A DNA stretch of 64,000 nt from Colwellia sp. (GCA_016765685.1 JAESPR010000067.1:23579-87578); one strand, 5' to 3'. Positions 55,201 to 64,000 are shown, counted from the first letter of the stretch. A program made the numbers and translations. The notes: a model not told the origin generated them from the letters alone.

Positions 55201-56029
55201 GCGCACCATGGCATTAAGTAAATCTATTGACGAACTAAAATCGACTCAACAGAAGTTGGTAGAGGCTGAAAAAATGGCTTCTCTTGGTGGTTTAGTGCGC
55301 GGCGTTGCTCACGAACTCAACACACCTTTAGGTATAGCAATTACTAGTACTTCTTTAATTGAAGATGAAATACAGCAATTATGTGACAAAAAGAATACGC
55401 AATCATTAACAAAAAAAGCATTTGATCATTTTGAAAACATAGTCCAAAAAAGTATTGAATTAGTTACCAAAAATCAATTGCGTTGTGATCAAATAATTCA
55501 AGATTTCAAAAAAATAGCCATGAGTGAATCTTCTCTTAGTTCACAAAAAATTACGCTATTACCTATGCTAAATCATTTTATTGCTCAAAAACAAATACAA
55601 CTGAGCCAGCAACAAGTAACAATAAATGTATATTGTGATCCAGAACTTGAAATCTACTCAAATCCACAGGCCTTTGAACAAATAATCAGCCAACTTATTG
55701 ACAATAGCTTATGTCATGCTTTTGAAAATTCACCTATAGGAACCATTAATATCAAGGCTATCAATAAAAAAAATACATTAATGATGATTTTTGAAGATGA
55801 CGGCTCAGGCATGACAGCAGAACAACTTGATAATATCTTCGAACCTTTTTATACCACTAAACGTGGCACACAATGCACGGGTTTAGGTATGCATATTGTT
55901 TATAATGCCTTGGTACATCAACTTTCAGGAGAGATCTCCTGTGAAAGCGCCCTCGACCAAGGTGTGAAAATATCAATGTCTTTTCCCCATGGCGTTAGCA
56001 CAACACAGCCCGAACGCAAAGAGTATTGA
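52268..56029 (+). CDS. Sensor histidine kinase with two-component regulator propeller and PAS domain
   Basis: The 1253-aa membrane kinase has a signal peptide (1-23). A periplasmic two-bladed Reg_prop sensor comes next (about 30-700), built from recurring units of the type WIGTxxGLNRYD separated by HxxxDxxNxxSLSSNxV. A Y_Y_Y immunoglobulin-like domain (about 715-800) and one membrane helix (about 808-828) lead to a cytoplasmic PAS domain (ERLSLALWGSGNELWDWN), a coiled coil, and HisKA with the phospho-His in GVAHELNTPL (about H1016). The HATPase domain carries FEDDGSGM and TGLGMHIV. Propeller kinases often sense polysaccharides or their breakdown. Unlike hybrid types it has no receiver or AraC domain, and no response regulator gene is adjacent on this strand. 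Confidence 0.92.
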   Translation: MLTIKPLLLGCVLLVSSLTTQAVSRFEHLTINQGLSQSTIYAMIQDKQGFIWIGTQYGLNRYDGYEFINYYHDPTNSNSLSSNFILSLYEDKKGSIWIGTFNGLNKYDPKTNTFTLVTLKSQSNKKLTNTRITAISGDDKQLWIGTFKDGLWLYNFKDQQLTPFNTLPEMAERLLNNKITTIIKDNQQRIWISTWKNGLFQYNTQENSFVHYKHKNTDINTLSSNFINYLTTDNNGNLWIATKDRGVDKLIIKEKRFIHYTHNKNNAFSLSSNNVYSVFIDKKHQVWIGTKKGLNVLVPNTNNFSHYQHSNDSQSISGNTIQSIMQTRDGIMWIGTFSFGLNKYNPKLEKILHFNHDKNNPNSLSNNSVWAIKSDINNNIWVGTYDGLNRYNTDSEKFIHYRHHDKKNSISGNLIWSILSDHQGLLWFGTGNDKGLNKFDPNSQQFTHYYNDPKLKNSLSKGSILSVFEDSKKRLWLATYHGVNLFDPKLERFSYYQHDSKNIHSLSHNTVITIYEDSNNTIWVGTFGGGLNKFNEEQQNFTRYLHDPKDNDSISSNNVMAIIENSQKELWITTYGGGLNRLDRTSEKFHHINKKNGLASLSLYGILEDNQQNLWVSGNKGLSRINPKTFHVENYSENDGLQGDEFNLGAYYKSPTGELFFGGTNGFNRFFPEDMVHKWDNVPVVFTNMSLANTPVQVSNSPVDTSFSLLNTINYTPEITLSYLQSFFSFDFSALNFANSSRLTYSYKLEGWDKAWILTGALHRRATYTNIPAGNYRLRVRVQNSNGSWSKNQAQIKLTITPAPWRTWWAYMFYFITVFSIISYIIYQRREKFIAIKSREERLSLALWGSGNELWDWNVEEGSILRSSTVNAFYNQSSTEPFDYSHLKDRIHNDDLEKVMKTFKQQVNKCSDFIDVTYRMKDLQGRWRWVRNRARTVSKQENGQSARIVGTIQDVQELKQSQEDLRQFNKKLELLVTERTMALSKSIDELKSTQQKLVEAEKMASLGGLVRGVAHELNTPLGIAITSTSLIEDEIQQLCDKKNTQSLTKKAFDHFENIVQKSIELVTKNQLRCDQIIQDFKKIAMSESSLSSQKITLLPMLNHFIAQKQIQLSQQQVTINVYCDPELEIYSNPQAFEQIISQLIDNSLCHAFENSPIGTINIKAINKKNTLMMIFEDDGSGMTAEQLDNIFEPFYTTKRGTQCTGLGMHIVYNALVHQLSGEISCESALDQGVKISMSFPHGVSTTQPERKEY

Positions 56030-56040
56030 TTTATCCCCCC

Positions 56041-56558
56041 CCCTGCTGAGTAGTTACTATTTTTTTTGTACTGGGGTTGCCAAAATATTTCCCAACTATC
56101 AGGTGCTTGAGAAACAATGTTGGTATTGTATGCTAGGCCATAAATTCCATAAACTATGGGAATACCATAAGTTAAGTTATGAGCAGTAACATAGTTTAAA
56201 TTTTGCAGTGAGGGAGATATTTTTTTGAAATTTGGAATGTTTTTAAAGTTTATAGGCAAGACTATATTATTTTGAATCATTGGCCAACGAGGGGATTTAG
56301 GTATGTTGTGAGCAGGGCTTATTAAATCAAAGTTTTTAGAGTGAATTCCGTAGAAAACTCATCGGGTGCAAGTACATCGGTGACCTTAACTTTAATATCT
56401 ATTTGATATTTATTAGTAATGTACTTTTCAAATTTGTCAGTTTTTTCTTTAGGGGCATATCCTTGCCAGCAAAGAATGTTTAATTCGATACTAGCCACAG
56501 CAGGTGAGGAAAGCAATATAATTAGAGCAGTGGTTAGTGCTATCTGTTTTTTGAGCAT
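56041..56558 (-). pseudogene. Decayed PotD-like periplasmic substrate-binding protein gene (5' part)
   Basis: The ATG at 56558 opens a signal peptide (QIALTTALIILLSSPAVA) followed by NILCWQGYAPKEK, typical of polyamine/iron extracellular binding proteins. A one-base indel near 56325-56335 shifts the frame: read in the next frame it continues FDLISPAHNIPKSPRW into MIQNNIVLPINFKNIPN and TYGIPIVYGIYGLAYNT. Similarity stops near 56060, so the C-terminal half is gone. It abuts the stop of the propeller kinase gene tail to tail. No transporter permease or ATPase genes remain beside it. Confidence 0.8.
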
Positions 56559-56628
56559 ATTTTACTCAGGGTAATATGTCTACTGTAAATATAGCAGAGT
56601 TATTTTTTAACGCTCGATCCCAAAGAGA

Positions 56629-58107
56629 TTAATGATTTACCCACGCTAAAGACAAAGAAAAACTACTACCTTGACCTAATTCGCTTTCCACAAACAGCTC
56701 TGAGTTTAAAATTTTGCTGAGTTTTTGACTAATAGCTAACCCCAAACCTGCATGGCGGGTATTGTCTTCAATCGCATTGCTGGCACGGTATCTGGCATCA
56801 AAAATATAAGCAATATCTTCTTTACTAATGCCCGTGCCATTGTCGTCCACAGAAATTTTTATTTTGTCGGTTAGCTGGCTTATCACCACGGTAATGTCAC
56901 CATTTTCATTGGTATGTCTAATAGCATTTTCTAACAAATTGGTGATGATGCGCTCAAGTTTGGCAATGTCAGAATAAACAATAAAGCGGCATTGCTGTGG
57001 CTCTATAGTCAAACTAATCCCTTTATCTTTAGCTTTTAGAGAAAACTTGGCAATAATGTCGTGCAGTAATTCGCCAATAGCAAAGGTTTCTAAATTGACC
57101 GTTACTTGGCCGTCTTCTAAGTGCGCTAATTCAAATATTTGATCAATTAAACGTTTTAGCTGCATCGCATTTCGCTGGGCGGTTGCTAAATAATCAGCCC
57201 GTTCAAGCTTGGTTAATTGTTCACCTTTAATGACCATAGTTTCGATATAACCTTGCATGGTTGCGAGCGGTGTACGTAGGTCATGAGACAAATGGGCAAG
57301 TAGCTCGCGCCTAATACGGTCATTTTCAGTTAACTGAGAGAATTGCTGATTAATTTGATTAACCATGGCATTAAAACAAGTACCTAGCGCATGTACTTCG
57401 TTGCTTTGTGCATTTTTCCACTGACTTAATGTTACTTTGCTTTGATCAAATTTTACCGCTTTTATCGCTTGTATTTCACTAGCAAGCTGCTTGATTGGTG
57501 CAGTGAAATAACGAAATACGGCTAAGAGAATTAATAATAATAACAACAAAGAGCCGAGAAATAAGGCACCATATTGCTGTAATTGTTTGTCATGTTTCAC
57601 TTGGTTAAAAATAGAGTCATAAATCTCGCCGCCAATAATGACATATAAATAACCCTGTAAATTTTCACCGTGATAAATGGGCGCCGCAGAAAATATTTTT
57701 TGCTTGTTAAGGTGGCGAGGATCATCACCAAAAACAGGCACCGTTTCAGGGTGTGAAATCAAATTAACCAACGGGCTCAGCTCTACTTTTTTGCGTTTTA
57801 TTTTAGCTGCATCAGCGGAATAAGTAATAATATTGCCCGCGGGATCAAGGTAATAGAATTCAAACGCTGGGCCTAATAACATCAAGGTATGAAAGAGGTT
57901 CTTTAACGCCTTTTTATCGTAAACACCATCTTGCAGCAGTGGATTATCATTAGCTAAATGCTTGGCAAGTTGCAGGTGTAGTTTTTGTTCCGCTTGAAAT
58001 TTTGATTGCTCAGCTAACGAATTACTCCAATAAAAAAGTAGTGATGCTAAAACAATAAAAGCCCCACATATGGATAAAGCGAGTCGTTGATAAAGTGAAA
58101 ATTTCAT
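56629..58107 (-). CDS. Membrane sensor histidine kinase
   Basis: The 492-aa kinase has a first membrane helix (about 8-28), a periplasmic sensor region with a degenerate PAS-like segment (FEFYYLDPAGNIITYS), and a second membrane helix (about 181-203). A HAMP domain, HisKA with phospho-His H275 (AHLSHDLRTPLATMQGY), and HATPase motifs NLLENAIRHT, VDDNGTGIS and HAGLGLAISQ follow. It is encoded 29 bp after the OmpR-family regulator on the same strand, making a cognate pair. In turn it lies downstream of two spondin-domain genes, so it probably belongs to that operon. The signal is unknown. Confidence 0.94.
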   Translation of the reverse strand: MKFSLYQRLALSICGAFIVLASLLFYWSNSLAEQSKFQAEQKLHLQLAKHLANDNPLLQDGVYDKKALKNLFHTLMLLGPAFEFYYLDPAGNIITYSADAAKIKRKKVELSPLVNLISHPETVPVFGDDPRHLNKQKIFSAAPIYHGENLQGYLYVIIGGEIYDSIFNQVKHDKQLQQYGALFLGSLLLLLLILLAVFRYFTAPIKQLASEIQAIKAVKFDQSKVTLSQWKNAQSNEVHALGTCFNAMVNQINQQFSQLTENDRIRRELLAHLSHDLRTPLATMQGYIETMVIKGEQLTKLERADYLATAQRNAMQLKRLIDQIFELAHLEDGQVTVNLETFAIGELLHDIIAKFSLKAKDKGISLTIEPQQCRFIVYSDIAKLERIITNLLENAIRHTNENGDITVVISQLTDKIKISVDDNGTGISKEDIAYIFDARYRASNAIEDNTRHAGLGLAISQKLSKILNSELFVESELGQGSSFSLSLAWVNH

Positions 58108-58136
58108 AAAGTAACTCTTTTAAATAGTGCTGTTTG

Positions 58137-58895
58137 TTAATGAACGCCGGCAGAATTTAGCTTGTAACCTACGCCCCACACGGTTTGAATTATTTTTGGC
58201 TCGGCACAATCTTCTTCTAATTTATTGCGTAAACGGTTTATATGAGAATTTACTGTGTGTTCATAACCGCTGTGGTTGTAACCCCAAACGCTGTCGAGCA
58301 ACTGGCTTCGAGAAAATACTTGGTCTGGGTTCTTACATAAAAAATCAAGTAATTCAAATTCGGTCGAGGTTAAGTTAATTGCATTATCTTTATAAGTAAC
58401 TTGGTGATAACGTTGGTTAACTAATAGCTGGCCTACACAGGTATTGTTATTGGCTTGTTCAGTATTATTAACCGGTGAACTGTTACCATTTGCTTTATGT
58501 CCATTTGTTTTATTTCGATCCGCGAAGGCATGCACTCGTCTCAATTGGGTGCGTACTCTAGCTTGTAGCTCTCTAATGCTAAAAGGCTTGGTCATGTAGT
58601 CATCCGCCCCTAGCTCTAACCCTAGTATTCTATCGGTTTCTGATGTTTTTGAAGTCAGTATTAAAATGGCTTGCAAGGGTTTTTCTTGACGAAGTTGCCG
58701 GCAAATATCTAACCCGTTAATACCCGGTAACATGACATCAAGCATCACTAGTTGATAATTTTGCTTTAGTGCTTGTTCAAGCCCTTGCTGACCATGGCAG
58801 CAAATATCGCTATCAATATCTAATTCTGTTAAATGCACTTGTATCAATTTGGCGATGTCAATTTCATCTTCAACAATTAAAACTCTATCTTTCAT
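58137..58895 (-). CDS. OmpR-family response regulator
   Basis: The receiver domain begins KDRVLIVEDEIDIAKL, with phospho-Asp D53 (MLDVMLPG), Thr in LTSKTSET and Lys in DDYMTKPF. A poly-Asn/Gly linker (about 127-150) leads to a winged-helix DNA-binding domain (STEFELLDFL, then VWGYNHSGYEHTVNSHINRLRNKLE). I chose the ATG at 58895 because the receiver fold begins there; a GTG nine codons upstream (58922) would add an unconserved leader. It is co-directional with the kinase (29 bp gap) and with the spondin genes upstream (about 50 bp gap). The regulon is unknown, but the arrangement suggests control of its own operon. Confidence 0.94.
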   Translation of the reverse strand: MKDRVLIVEDEIDIAKLIQVHLTELDIDSDICCHGQQGLEQALKQNYQLVMLDVMLPGINGLDICRQLRQEKPLQAILILTSKTSETDRILGLELGADDYMTKPFSIRELQARVRTQLRRVHAFADRNKTNGHKANGNSSPVNNTEQANNNTCVGQLLVNQRYHQVTYKDNAINLTSTEFELLDFLCKNPDQVFSRSQLLDSVWGYNHSGYEHTVNSHINRLRNKLEEDCAEPKIIQTVWGVGYKLNSAGVH

Positions 58896-58946
58896 AGTAT
58901 TGCCCAATAAACTACCTGCCACGGTAGGATACTGGGCAAGTTAGTT

Positions 58947-59690
58947 TTACTTTGTTCTCGTTATTGTTAATTTTATCGCAGGATTATCAAAACGATGTGC
59001 CTGCGTTAAAACTGAGCTAGATAATCCGTCATCTTGGCTAACAACACCCGAATGAAGACCAATAAAGTCAACATCATCACGAGTTGCGTCAAATCCTGCA
59101 CCTCCGTCAGCTGGTCCCGGAATAGTACCCATCGCCTCACTGTTGGCTTCGGTACCCGAGTCATACACATTCAGGTTCCATGATTTAACGTCGTCAATTG
59201 CCATAGTAGATATATCTACACCAGTAAGACCCGAGAAAGCGTCATTTGTATTCACTAACATGGTCGCTGCAGTGAAAAAAGTTGCTGAACGGTCGGTAGT
59301 ATTGAGTGTAACCGACGCTGCCGATCCCGGTAATACCACGCCATCACTGGAGCCAGAGGCAATAACACCCTCTTGTGCAATAAAATCGGTATTATCGCCA
59401 CCTTCAGCCAATATTTCTAAACTTGCTGAAGCCATACTGCCAACCATCCACATTTTACTATCGCCATGTAACATCACAGCCAATGGCGATAAAGGCTGCG
59501 CATAGGTTAAATTAGTGATAGTAACCGAGTAACTATATTCTACTGGTGGTGGGGGAGGTGGCGGCGGTGTTGGAGTTGGCATCGCATCGTCATCATTGTT
59601 ACAACCCACAAGTAATAATAATAAAGCAGCGGCAATAACCGTTTTACTTTTTGAATGAACACTTTTATTTTTTAAAGAAAAGGTAAACAT
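58947..59690 (-). CDS. Spondin-domain lipoprotein
   Basis: The 247-aa protein has a lipoprotein signal ending at LVGC (Cys30), a low-complexity linker (Asn/Asp then Pro/Thr, with an eight-Pro run), and a spondin-N-like beta domain. That domain opens YSVTITNLTYAQPLSPLAV and continues with LAEGGDN, WNLNVYDSGTEANSE and the terminal AIKLTITR. Spondin_N domains in bacteria are exported and of unknown ligand. It begins 10 bp after the other spondin gene and shares its internal motifs (GGD, DAGTEANxE), so the two arose by duplication. It is likely anchored to the outer membrane and surface exposed. Operon with the response regulator and kinase is inferred from spacing. Confidence 0.88.
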   Translation of the reverse strand: MFTFSLKNKSVHSKSKTVIAAALLLLLVGCNNDDDAMPTPTPPPPPPPPVEYSYSVTITNLTYAQPLSPLAVMLHGDSKMWMVGSMASASLEILAEGGDNTDFIAQEGVIASGSSDGVVLPGSAASVTLNTTDRSATFFTAATMLVNTNDAFSGLTGVDISTMAIDDVKSWNLNVYDSGTEANSEAMGTIPGPADGGAGFDATRDDVDFIGLHSGVVSQDDGLSSSVLTQAHRFDNPAIKLTITRTK

Positions 59691-59700
59691 GTTCTCCTCC

Positions 59701-60411
59701 TTATTGAATAGTAATGATTAGTTTAGCCACCGGATTTAACCAACGGTGAATGCTATTGTTTAAATCGCTTTTACCACCATCCATGTCGTCATCACCAATA
59801 GTGCCGCGATGAATATGAATCATGGTATTACTTTCCATATCAGTAACGCCCATGCCACCAGTGCCTGAACCGCCACTAGGTGCCTTTGGAATACCTAAAA
59901 CACCGGGAGCACCACCGCCATTAATTAATTCATTATTCGCTTCTGTGCCTGCATCATATGCATTTAACATGATGGTGTAAGTGCCTGCTTCTGTGGGTAT
60001 TTCCCAGCTGTCTACACCAACAAAACCATCGTTTGACGGTAAAATCATAGTGGCCATTGATAAATGGGTATTAGCAGCGTCGTTGGTTAACATGTAGGTA
60101 GTAGACATGCCTGGGGCTAACAAACCGCCCACGGGGTTTTCATTAATATTGGCATCAACACCTGACAAGACACTAACTAAGCCTGAAATGTCGCCACCTT
60201 CTGCCATGGCTTGTAATTCAGCCGTTGCCGTGGCGCCCACCATAAAAATACGGCTATCGCTTGCATGAGCCCCAGTAACTATTGGGGTAAAGTGCAATCC
60301 GTGGGTTAAATTAGTCATGGTAATAGATAGTTCTTGTGCTAATACGTTTGAGCTTGCAAAAGCTAGCGCACTTACCGTGAGTAAAGTATTTATTTTTTTT
60401 GATGTTTTCAT
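59701..60411 (-). CDS. Exported spondin-domain protein
   Basis: The 236-aa protein has a cleavable signal peptide (about 1-25, ending NVLAQ). A spondin-N-like domain follows: LSITMTNLTHGLHFTPIVT, MAEGGDISGL, YTIMLNAYDAGTEANNE and the C-terminal WLNPVAKLIITI. The Gly-rich loop GGSGTGGMG is distinctive. It lacks the lipobox of its downstream paralogue, so it is probably soluble in the periplasm or secreted. It is the first gene of the leftward operon spondin-spondin-regulator-kinase. The 255-bp region to the divergent S9 peptidase gene holds both promoters; I see no clear operator there. Confidence 0.88.
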   Translation of the reverse strand: MKTSKKINTLLTVSALAFASSNVLAQELSITMTNLTHGLHFTPIVTGAHASDSRIFMVGATATAELQAMAEGGDISGLVSVLSGVDANINENPVGGLLAPGMSTTYMLTNDAANTHLSMATMILPSNDGFVGVDSWEIPTEAGTYTIMLNAYDAGTEANNELINGGGAPGVLGIPKAPSGGSGTGGMGVTDMESNTMIHIHRGTIGDDDMDGGKSDLNNSIHRWLNPVAKLIITIQ

Positions 60412-60666
60412 GAGTGTACCTTCTCTATAAATTAGTCGTTAGTTGTATAATTCAAAAGTAAGTATGCAGGGGAGTTATTGCGATAAAGTCACGGAGTTAT
60501 CACGGTTTGATTACTTAATTATCACAAAAATATCACAATGGTGTGATCCACTTTTTAATTATTACAATATTGCTGACGATAATAATTTGCACCGATTAAA
60601 TTTTTTCAGTTAGAATGTTTCCGTCTCATATTGGCGACGAACATTGTTTTTCAAAGGAGTATAATA

Positions 60667-62745
60667 ATGCTAAATAACCGTTTTAGTTACTGTATAACCA
60701 CCCTAGCTTTTATGCTATTAACGAGTATTCACTCAACTCAAGCGAGTGAAATTGATGCTAACCAATTTAACTATCAAGATATTTTTGAACTTGAGTATGC
60801 CGCAAGTCCACGAGTTAGCCCCAATGGTAAGTTTGTTGTATACGAACGTCGCTCTGCGGATGTAATGACTGACAGTACCCGAGTAAACCTTTGGCAAGTG
60901 AACCTTGATGGCAGTGAGCACCGTCCTTTATTATCAGGCAAGGCGAGTTACCGCATGCCGAGATTTTCTCCTAATGGCAAGCAACTCGCTTATGTGTCAT
61001 CGTTTGAAGGCAGTAGCCAACTGTATGTTCGTTGGTTAGATAGCGGTCAAACAGCGCGTATCACTAATTTACAACATTCGCCCAGTAATATTTCTTGGTC
61101 ACCCAATGGTAAGTGGTTGGCATTTTCTATGTTCAAACCGATGACGGGCAATAGCGTTTTTAAAGACATGCCGAAAAAACCCAAAGGGGCAAAATGGGCG
61201 GGTACGGCAAAATATATCGACAAAACCACCTATCGCAGAAATGGCAGTGGTTTTGTTAAAGCAGGTTATCAGCACATTTTTGTGGTGCCTGCAAACGGCG
61301 GTACGGCTAGGCAAATTACCCAAGGTGATTACCACCATAACGGTACTATTAATTGGCTAGCGGATAATAAAAGTATCATTATTAGCGGCGATCGCCATGA
61401 TGATTGGGAATATCGTCCGTTAGAGTCTGATATTTATCAAATTAACATCAATGACGGTGCTGTAATCGCGTTAACTGAACGAGCAGGGCCTGATTTTTCG
61501 CCTATAATTAGCCCTAACGGTAAAAATATTGCTTATTTACGCATTGACGATAGAAAGCTTGCTAGCCAAAATGCGAATGTTTTTGTGATGAATAAGGATG
61601 GAAAAAACAGTAAAAATCTGACCAAAGGCTTAGATCGCCCATTAGGCAACATTCAATGGGCAGTTGATGGAAAAGGGCTATATTTTTCCTATGATGATCA
61701 TGGTCAAAAGCAGATTGCTTATGTGTCTACCAAAGGCAAATTGACTAAACTGAAAATAAAGTTGGGTAGTCAATCGTTGGGGCGTCCCTATACATCAGGT
61801 GACTACCGTGTTGTCGCAAAAAACAAGTTGGTTTACACCATAGCTAATAACCAACAACCGGCGGATTTAGCGTTTGTTGATCATAAAAAAATCAAAAAAT
61901 TAAAAACAGTGCAATTAACCCAGTTAAATGACGATTTACTTGCCAATAAACAGTTAGCGACTGTGCACGCGATGACGGTGAAATCTAGCCTTGATGAGCG
62001 TGAAATAGAAGCTTGGCTTGCTTTACCGGCTGATTTTGATGCTAAGAAAAAATACCCACTAATTCTAGAAATACACGGCGGCCCTCATGCAGCCTATGGC
62101 CCTAATTTTTCCAGCGAAATTCAGTTAATGGTTGCTAAAGGTTATGTGGTAGTTTGGGCTAATCCGCGTGGTAGTACGTCTTATGGTGGCGAATTTGCTA
62201 ACTTGATTCATCACAATTATCCGTCCAGTGATTATGATGATTTAATGGATGTGGTTGATGGTGTTATCGCCAAGGGTTATATAGATGAGAGTAATTTATT
62301 TGTTACGGGCGGCTCAGGTGGCGGTACGCTTACGGCGTGGATTATTGGTAAAACCAATCGTTTCAAAGCGGCGGTGGTTGCTAAACCGGTTATTAACTGG
62401 CTAAGTTTTGCGCTAACCGCTGATGGTTATACTTACTTTACTCAATACTGGATGCCGGGCATGCCTTGGGAAAACGTCGAGCATTTATGGAAACATTCGC
62501 CATTATCTTTGGTCGGTAATGTTAAAACACCCACCATGTTAATTACCGGTGAAGTGGATTATCGTACGCCGATGAGCGAAACCGAGCAGTATTATCAAGC
62601 GCTTAGGTTATTAAAGGTTGATTCAGCTATGGTACGCATTCCCAAAGCACACCATGGTATTGCAGCTAAGCCGAGCAACTTAATTCAAAAAGTCGGTAAT
62701 ATTATTGCTTGGTTTGATAAATATCGTTTAGAACAAGATGACTAG
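60667..62745 (+). CDS. Exported S9-family (prolyl oligopeptidase-type) peptidase
   Basis: The start is ATG 60667 with AAAGGAG at 60653-60659; an upstream in-frame TTG at 60631 has no ribosome site. The protein has a signal peptide (about 1-27, ending TQASE). A beta-propeller (about 35-420) with repeated SPNGKxxAY units covers an alpha/beta-hydrolase domain. The catalytic Ser is in TGGSGGGTL (S550), the Asp in GEVDYRTP (D631) and the His in KAHHG (H662 or H663). This makes a 692-aa exported dipeptidyl/oligopeptidyl peptidase that cleaves short peptides in the periplasm or outside. It diverges from the spondin operon. Confidence 0.93.
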   Translation: MLNNRFSYCITTLAFMLLTSIHSTQASEIDANQFNYQDIFELEYAASPRVSPNGKFVVYERRSADVMTDSTRVNLWQVNLDGSEHRPLLSGKASYRMPRFSPNGKQLAYVSSFEGSSQLYVRWLDSGQTARITNLQHSPSNISWSPNGKWLAFSMFKPMTGNSVFKDMPKKPKGAKWAGTAKYIDKTTYRRNGSGFVKAGYQHIFVVPANGGTARQITQGDYHHNGTINWLADNKSIIISGDRHDDWEYRPLESDIYQININDGAVIALTERAGPDFSPIISPNGKNIAYLRIDDRKLASQNANVFVMNKDGKNSKNLTKGLDRPLGNIQWAVDGKGLYFSYDDHGQKQIAYVSTKGKLTKLKIKLGSQSLGRPYTSGDYRVVAKNKLVYTIANNQQPADLAFVDHKKIKKLKTVQLTQLNDDLLANKQLATVHAMTVKSSLDEREIEAWLALPADFDAKKKYPLILEIHGGPHAAYGPNFSSEIQLMVAKGYVVVWANPRGSTSYGGEFANLIHHNYPSSDYDDLMDVVDGVIAKGYIDESNLFVTGGSGGGTLTAWIIGKTNRFKAAVVAKPVINWLSFALTADGYTYFTQYWMPGMPWENVEHLWKHSPLSLVGNVKTPTMLITGEVDYRTPMSETEQYYQALRLLKVDSAMVRIPKAHHGIAAKPSNLIQKVGNIIAWFDKYRLEQDD

Positions 62746-62805
62746 GCTTACGCCATTATATAATTAAGCTTGTTGTCTATTATTTGTGTTTGAAGGGAAT
62801 TTATT

Positions 62806-64000
62806 ATGTCATCTGTTAGTAAGTCACCGCGTGTCAATTTTAACTGGCAAGATCCACTTATGCTTGAATCTTTATTATCCGAAGATGAGCGTCTGATACG
62901 TGATAGTGCGTATCAGTATTGCCAAGAAAAATTGATGCCACGTATTTTATTAGCGAATCGACATGAAAATTTTGATATTGAGATCATGAAAGAGCTAGGT
63001 GAATTAGGGCTACTGGGTGCAACTATTGAAGAAAAATACGGCTGTGCAGGAGTTAATTATGTCAGTTATGGTTTGATTGCGCGTGAAGTAGAACGAGTTG
63101 ATAGCGGCTATCGCAGCGCCATGAGTGTGCAGTCATCACTGGTCATGCATCCTATTCACGCTTATGGCAGTGAAGCGCAAAAAATGAAATATTTGCCTAA
63201 ACTTGCCTCGGGCGAATTTATTGGCTGCTTTGGTTTAACTGAGCCAAATTCAGGCTCAGATCCTGCCAGTATGGCGACTAAAGCAGTCGCTATTGACGGT
63301 GGTTATCAGCTTAATGGCAGTAAAATGTGGATCACCAACTCGCCTATTGCTGATGTTTTTATTGTTTGGGCAAAATTAAAAAACCAAGCGGGTAAAGAAG
63401 AAATTAAAGGCTTTATTCTTGAAAAAGGCATGGTCGGTTTAAGTGCACCAAAAATTGAAGGTAAGTTTTCACTGCGCGCCTCGATTACCGGTGAAATAGT
63501 GATGGAGAATGTTTTTGTGCCAAGCGAAAATATGTTGCCTAATGCGAAAGGTTTATCAGGGCCTTTTGGCTGTTTGAATAAAGCGAGATACGGCATTGCT
63601 TGGGGCGCGTTAGGCGCTGCCGAATTTTGCTGGCATGGCGCACGTCAATATACCCTTGATCGAGAACAATTTGGTAAACCTCTTGCGGCAACCCAGCTAA
63701 TTCAGAAAAAACTGGCTGATATGCAAACGGATATTAGCATAGGTCTTTTAGCCTGTTTGCAAGCCGGGCGTTTAATGGACTCGGGTCAATTAGCGCCAGA
63801 GGCCATCTCGTTAATTAAACGTAATTCTTGTGGTAAAGCGTTAGCAATTGCCCGTGAAGCACGAGATATGCATGGCGGTAACGGCATTAGTGATGAGTTT
63901 CATATAATTCGCCATGTGATGAACCTAGAAGCAGTGAATACCTACGAAGGCACGCATGACGTACATGCGCTTATTTTAGGGCGGGCACAAACGGGTATTC
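62806..64000 (+). CDS. gcdH: Glutaryl-CoA dehydrogenase (3' end beyond the window)
   Basis: This acyl-CoA dehydrogenase oxidises and decarboxylates glutaryl-CoA to crotonyl-CoA in lysine and tryptophan breakdown, using FAD and electron-transfer flavoprotein. The frame is open from ATG 62806 (GAAGGGA ribosome site at 62792-62798) to the last base, about 398 codons, so it is nearly complete. Visible are the substrate loop [14 protein letters not shown]-binding [13 protein letters not shown] and [19 protein letters not shown], and the catalytic Glu in [20 protein letters not shown]. The latter motif and the N-terminal [11 protein letters not shown] favour GcdH over other family members. Confidence 0.95.
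   Translation, partial: MSSVSKSPRVNFNWQDPLMLESLLSEDERLIRDSAYQYCQEKLMPRILLANRHENFDIEIMKELGELGLLGATIEEKYGCAGVNYVSYGLIAREVERVDSGYRSAMSVQSSLVMHPIHAYGSEAQKMKYLPKLASGEFIGCFGLTEPNSGSDPASMATKAVAIDGGYQLNGSKMWITNSPIADVFIVWAKLKNQAGKEEIKGFILEKGMVGLSAPKIEGKFSLRASITGEIVMENVFVPSENMLPNAKGLSGPFGCLNKARYGIAWGALGAAEFCWHGARQYTLDREQFGKPLAATQLIQKKLADMQTDISIGLLACLQAGRLMDSGQLAPEAISLIKRNSCGKALAIAREARDMHGGNGISDEFHIIRHVMNLEAVNTYEGTHDVHALILGRAQTGI

Noticed and set aside
55918..56280. 120-aa minus-strand frame as an intact protein
   Set aside because: Its useful part continues the PotD-like protein beginning at 56558 after a one-base shift. The rest is antisense to the kinase gene.

Overview
The window is AT-rich gammaproteobacterial chromosome, most like Colwelliaceae/Alteromonadales. 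This is judged from ParE and ParC, which read like the Escherichia coli proteins, and from the flanking gene content (glutaryl-CoA dehydrogenase, S9 and S8 exported peptidases, spondin-domain proteins, many GGDEF and kinase genes). No genus is proven. I recognised no tRNA, rRNA or CRISPR array.

Region 1 (1-34952). The 3' part of parE is followed at its stop codon by a complete Tn7-like transposon of about 33.3 kb (1631-34952). A 5-bp target duplication TAATT flanks it (1626-1630 and 34953-34957), and each end carries three related TnsB-type sites. The parE-proximal end encodes tnsA-tnsB-tnsC-tniQ in overlapping genes, followed by a broken tniQ tail, small unknown genes, an IS21-family insertion that splits one of them, and a second, larger tniQ/tnsD-like gene with three winged-helix-like segments. 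The rest is one long rightward defence cluster: a CapW/BrxR-type WYL regulator behind a 17-bp palindrome, then hsdM, hsdS, a 1203-aa SIR2 protein, hsdR, a HEPN protein, a 2493-aa protein with two sacsin/Hsp90-type ATPase domains, and an SNF2/RapA-type helicase. Gene spacings of -11 to +49 bp suggest a single transcription unit. This joint architecture is the best candidate for an undescribed or composite defence system.

Region 2 (34953-43647). Immediately outside the transposon lies a decayed second defence island: an hsdM remnant, an unknown alpha-helical protein, a broken DUF1016-type gene, a RhuM/Fic-like gene, a second full-length hsdR very similar to the first, and a DUF262 (GmrSD-like) gene. 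It has no intact methylase or specificity gene. A GTGTTT x8 microsatellite and a bidirectional terminator close the island.

Region 3 (43648-64000). Ordinary chromosome follows: a secreted subtilisin-like protease, two overlapping GGDEF genes, parC, a transposase scrap, a ligand-sensing propeller histidine kinase, a decayed PotD-like gene, a leftward spondin-spondin-response regulator-kinase operon, an exported S9 peptidase, and the start of gcdH, which runs off the window.
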